Of a stretch of 64,000 nucleotides of DNA, positions 61,468 through 64,000 are shown piece by piece. Under the pieces are notes generated by a model that was given only the letters and a program-made list of their open reading frames with translations, did no database searches and was not told the DNA's origin. The stretch covers positions 5,864,501 through 5,928,500 of the forward strand of contig NZ_CP020555.1 in assembly GCF_002080455.1 (NCBI RefSeq), given 5' to 3'. How positions within the stretch are numbered: position 1 is the stretch's first letter; each line of letters opens with the position of its first letter. Both the position numbers and the translations under genes were made by a program. Source of the DNA: Streptomyces sp. Sge12 (GTDB taxonomy: Bacteria > Actinomycetota > Actinomycetes > Streptomycetales > Streptomycetaceae).

Positions 61468-62490
61468 CTACTTGGCCCGGGCCTTCTTCGTCGGCCTGGC
61501 GGCCGACGTGGCGGGGGCCGGGTCCGCCGGGGCTTCGGCGGCGTCGGACGCCGCCGCGGGCGTGGACGTCTCCAGCCGCGCCACGCCGAACTTCAGCGAG
61601 GCCTCGTAGGTGTTGTCCGGGTCCAGCCTGCGCAGCTCCTCCGCCAGGAGCTCGGCCGTGTCACGGCGCTTGAGCGCCACCGCACGGTCGGGCTGCCCCG
61701 GCATGCACAGCGTGGCCAGCGAGCCGTCCGCCCGGTCCAGGACGATGTCGCCGTCCTTGGTGGACAGCCGTACGGAGGTCAGGCCCGGGCCCGGCGACAG
61801 CGTGCGCCGGACGGGGACCTTGAGCCGGTCCGCCAGCCACATGGCCAGCAGTTCGCAGCTCGGGTTCTCGTCCTCGCCCTCGACGGTCGCCGAGGCGACC
61901 GTCAGGGCCTGCTGGTCCAGTGCCGCCGCCAGCATGGAGCGCCACGGGGTGATCCGGGTCCACGACAGGTCCGTGTCCCCGGGGGCGTACGCCTCCGCCC
62001 GGGCGCCGAGCGCCTCGACCGGGTGCTCGCAGGAGTACGTGTCCGTGATCCGGCGCTGTCCCAGCGCGCCCAGCGGGTCGCCCGCCACGTCTGCAGGAGC
62101 CCCTCCCGGCCACCAGACCACCACGGGGGCGTCGGGCAGCAGGAGCGGCAGCACGACCGACTGGGCATGGTCGACCAGTTCGCCGTGCAGGCGCAGAACC
62201 ACCGTTTCCCCGCTGCCGGCGTCCGCCCCGACGCGGATCTCCGCGTCGAGCCGGGCGTCACGGCGACTGCGGGGGGAGCGGCTGGCCCGCTTGACCACGA
62301 CGACGATCCGCGAGGGGTGTTCGTGGGACGCGTCGTTCGCCGACTTGAGCGCGTCGTACGCGTTCTCCTCGTCGGTCACGATCACCAGCGTGAGGACCAT
62401 GCCGATGGCCGGCGTGCCGATGTCCCGGCGTGCCTGCACCATCGCAGCATTGATCTTGCTGGAGTTGGTCTCCGTGAGGTCGATCTTCAT
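61468..62490 (-). CDS. opcA: Glucose-6-phosphate dehydrogenase assembly protein OpcA
   Basis: The protein (340 aa) is required for activity and assembly of Zwf in actinobacteria and cyanobacteria. Recognised stretches: MKIDLTETNSSKINAAMVQA, LTLVIVTDEENAYDALKSA, PVVVWWPGGAPADVAGDPLG, LDPDNTYEASLKFGVARLE. The C-terminus is Ala/Pro/Lys-rich (ARPTKKARAK). Its ATG overlaps the zwf stop (ATGA), which implies translational coupling in a fixed ratio. Confidence 0.95.
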   Translation of the reverse strand: MKIDLTETNSSKINAAMVQARRDIGTPAIGMVLTLVIVTDEENAYDALKSANDASHEHPSRIVVVVKRASRSPRSRRDARLDAEIRVGADAGSGETVVLRLHGELVDHAQSVVLPLLLPDAPVVVWWPGGAPADVAGDPLGALGQRRITDTYSCEHPVEALGARAEAYAPGDTDLSWTRITPWRSMLAAALDQQALTVASATVEGEDENPSCELLAMWLADRLKVPVRRTLSPGPGLTSVRLSTKDGDIVLDRADGSLATLCMPGQPDRAVALKRRDTAELLAEELRRLDPDNTYEASLKFGVARLETSTPAAASDAAEAPADPAPATSAARPTKKARAK

Positions 62491-64000
62491 GGCCGGCGCC
62501 AGCTCCGTCCGTCTCGTGCGAGCATCTCGTCCGCCTCGACCGGCCCCCAGGTGCCCGCAGGGTACTGCGCGGGCTTGCCGTGCTTGTCCCAGTACTCCTC
62601 GATCGGGTCGAGGATGTTCCAGGACAGCTCGACCTCCTGGTGACGCGGAAAGAGGTTCGCGTCGCCGAGGAGCACGTCGAGGATGAGCCGCTCGTACGCC
62701 TCGGGGCTCGACTCCGTGAAGGACTCGCCGTAGGCGAAGTCCATCGTCACGTCCCGGACCTCCATGGAGGTGCCCGGAACCTTGGAGCCGAAGCGGACCG
62801 TCACGCCCTCGTCCGGCTGGACCCGGATGACCAGGGCGTTCTGCCCCAGCTCCTCGGTCGCGCCCGACTCGAAGGGCAGGTACGGGGCCCGCTTGAAGAC
62901 GACCGCGATCTCGGTCACCCGGCGGCCCAGGCGCTTGCCCGTCCGCAGGTAGAACGGGACGCCCGCCCAGCGGCGGTTGTTGATCTCCAGCCGGACGGCC
63001 GCGTAGGTGTCGGTCTTCGACTTGGGGTCGATGCCGTCCTCTTCGAGGTAGCCCTTGACCTTCTCGCCGCCCTGCCAGGCGGCCGCGTACTGGCCGCGCA
63101 CCGTGTGCTTGCCCAGGTCCTCAGGCAGCTGCACCGCCGTCAGCACCTTGAGCTTCTCGGCCACCAGCGCCTTGGGGTGGAAGGAGCCGGGCTCCTCCAT
63201 CGCGGTCAGCGCGAGCAGCTGGAGCAGGTGGTTCTGGATGACGTCACGGGCGGCGCCGATACCGTCGTAGTACCCGGCCCGGCCGCCGATGCCGATGTCC
63301 TCGGCCATGGTGATCTGCACATGGTCGACGTACGACCGGTTCCAGATCGGCTCGAACATCGTGTTCGCGAAGCGGAGCGCCAGGATGTTCTGGACGGTCT
63401 CCTTGCCGAGGTAGTGGTCGATCCGGAAGACCTCGTCACGCGGGAAGACCTCGTGGACGACCTTGTTGAGTTCCTCGGCGCTCTTCAGGTCGTGGCCGAA
63501 GGGCTTCTCGATGACGGCGCGCCGCCAGGAGCCCTCCTTCTGCGCCAGCCCGTGGTCCTTGAGCTGCTGGACCACCTTGGGGAAGAACTTGGGCGGGACG
63601 GACAGATAGAAGGCGAAGTTGCCGCCCGTGCCCTGTGCCTTGTCCAGCTCCTCGATGGTCGCCTTCAGCGTCTCGAAGGCGGCGTCGTCGTCGAAGTCGC
63701 CCGAGACGAAACGGCAGCCCTGCACGAGCTGCTGCCACACTTCCTCGCGGAAGGGCGTCCGGGAGTGCTCCTTGACGGCGTCGTGGACCACCTGCGCGAA
63801 GTCCTCGTCCTGCCACTCGCGGCGGGCGAACCCGATCAGCGAGAAGCCCGGCGGGAGCAGGCCCCGGTTGGCAAGGTCGTAGACGGCAGGCATCAGCTTC
63901 TTGCGCGACAGGTCACCCGTAACGCCGAAAATGACCAGGCCGGACGGCCCCGCGATGCGCGGGAGCCGCCGGTCCTGTGCGTCACGAAGCGGGTTCGCTC
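62487..64000 (-). CDS. zwf: Glucose-6-phosphate dehydrogenase (5' end outside the window)
   Basis: The frame is open to the right edge; about 504 codons are visible and only the first few are missing. The coenzyme motif LVIFGVTGDLSRKKLMPAVY lies near the edge. The substrate motif RIDHYLGKETVQN holds the catalytic His, and FRIDHY, VRGQYAAAWQGG and YLRTGKRLGRR are conserved. It oxidises glucose 6-phosphate with NADP to start the pentose phosphate pathway. It is followed by opcA with a 4-bp overlap. Confidence 0.97.
   Translation of the reverse strand, partial: ANPLRDAQDRRLPRIAGPSGLVIFGVTGDLSRKKLMPAVYDLANRGLLPPGFSLIGFARREWQDEDFAQVVHDAVKEHSRTPFREEVWQQLVQGCRFVSGDFDDDAAFETLKATIEELDKAQGTGGNFAFYLSVPPKFFPKVVQQLKDHGLAQKEGSWRRAVIEKPFGHDLKSAEELNKVVHEVFPRDEVFRIDHYLGKETVQNILALRFANTMFEPIWNRSYVDHVQITMAEDIGIGGRAGYYDGIGAARDVIQNHLLQLLALTAMEEPGSFHPKALVAEKLKVLTAVQLPEDLGKHTVRGQYAAAWQGGEKVKGYLEEDGIDPKSKTDTYAAVRLEINNRRWAGVPFYLRTGKRLGRRVTEIAVVFKRAPYLPFESGATEELGQNALVIRVQPDEGVTVRFGSKVPGTSMEVRDVTMDFAYGESFTESSPEAYERLILDVLLGDANLFPRHQEVELSWNILDPIEEYWDKHGKPAQYPAGTWGPVEADEMLARDGRSWRRP

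Overview
The window is high-GC actinobacterial DNA, and gene content and order point to a Streptomyces chromosome. It carries whiA next to rapZ and yvcK, a long sortase-anchored chaplin, mycothiol-type enzymes, an actinobacterial four-domain ribosomal protein S1, an RbpA-type RNA polymerase-binding protein, and the block gap-pgk-tpiA-secG-rbpA-pgi followed by the convergent zwf-opcA-pgl operon. No rRNA, tRNA or CRISPR array was seen.

Layout. 1-5.9 kb: the end of a secreted lytic transglycosylase, two small or medium membrane proteins, the HrpB helicase and a methyltransferase. 6-10 kb: rpsA with a strong promoter and a folded leader, then PAC2, coaE and a TPR protein. 10-17 kb: membrane and regulatory genes of unknown role, then a SNF2 helicase/SWIM pair. 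17-23 kb: accessory-looking DNA with a chaplin, an HtrA-like pseudoprotease, a cupin, a WGR/beta-propeller protein, a uridine-kinase-like protein and a MITE-like element. 23-29.6 kb: pseudouridine catabolism (psuG-psuK), a methyltransferase, a cupin, an MFS exporter, ogt and a glycerophosphodiesterase. 29.6-35.7 kb: uvrB, two TerD genes, and a TerC-family gene behind a yybP-ykoY (Mn2+) riboswitch. 35.7-46 kb: an MHS-type transporter, an MBL hydrolase, a mycothiol-dependent enzyme, uvrA, a broken TetR gene, a sugar kinase, a Rieske lipoprotein, and a regulator divergent from a secreted papain-like peptidase operon. 46-51 kb: uvrC-rapZ-yvcK-whiA, each overlapping the next. 51-64 kb: an M14 carboxypeptidase and central carbon metabolism.

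How the genes work together. The main theme is DNA repair. Five promoters match the LexA-independent actinobacterial damage promoter (RecA-NDp/PafBC type, TTGTCRGTG-N8-TANNNT). They lie upstream of the SNF2-SWIM operon, the WGR/beta-propeller gene, ogt, uvrB and uvrC. The first two genes have no established repair role here, so they are the most interesting predictions in the window: a damage-inducible SNF2/SWIM/WGR module. The second theme is RNA-level control: a leader hairpin that hides the rpsA ribosome binding site, and a Mn2+ riboswitch whose P1 strand is exactly complementary to the TerC-gene ribosome binding site. Several genes also look leaderless, with a TANNNT box 6-8 nt before the start codon and no Shine-Dalgarno sequence.

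The third theme is decay and mobility. It includes a protease that has lost His and Ser of its triad, a chaplin domain with both Cys replaced by Ser, a TetR relic with a one-base frameshift, a 162-bp element with 25-bp terminal inverted repeats and TA duplications inserted exactly at the psuK stop codon, and a Streptomyces-type palindromic repeat, one copy of which is translated inside hrpB. All functional statements come from reading the sequence and family knowledge; no database search was run.
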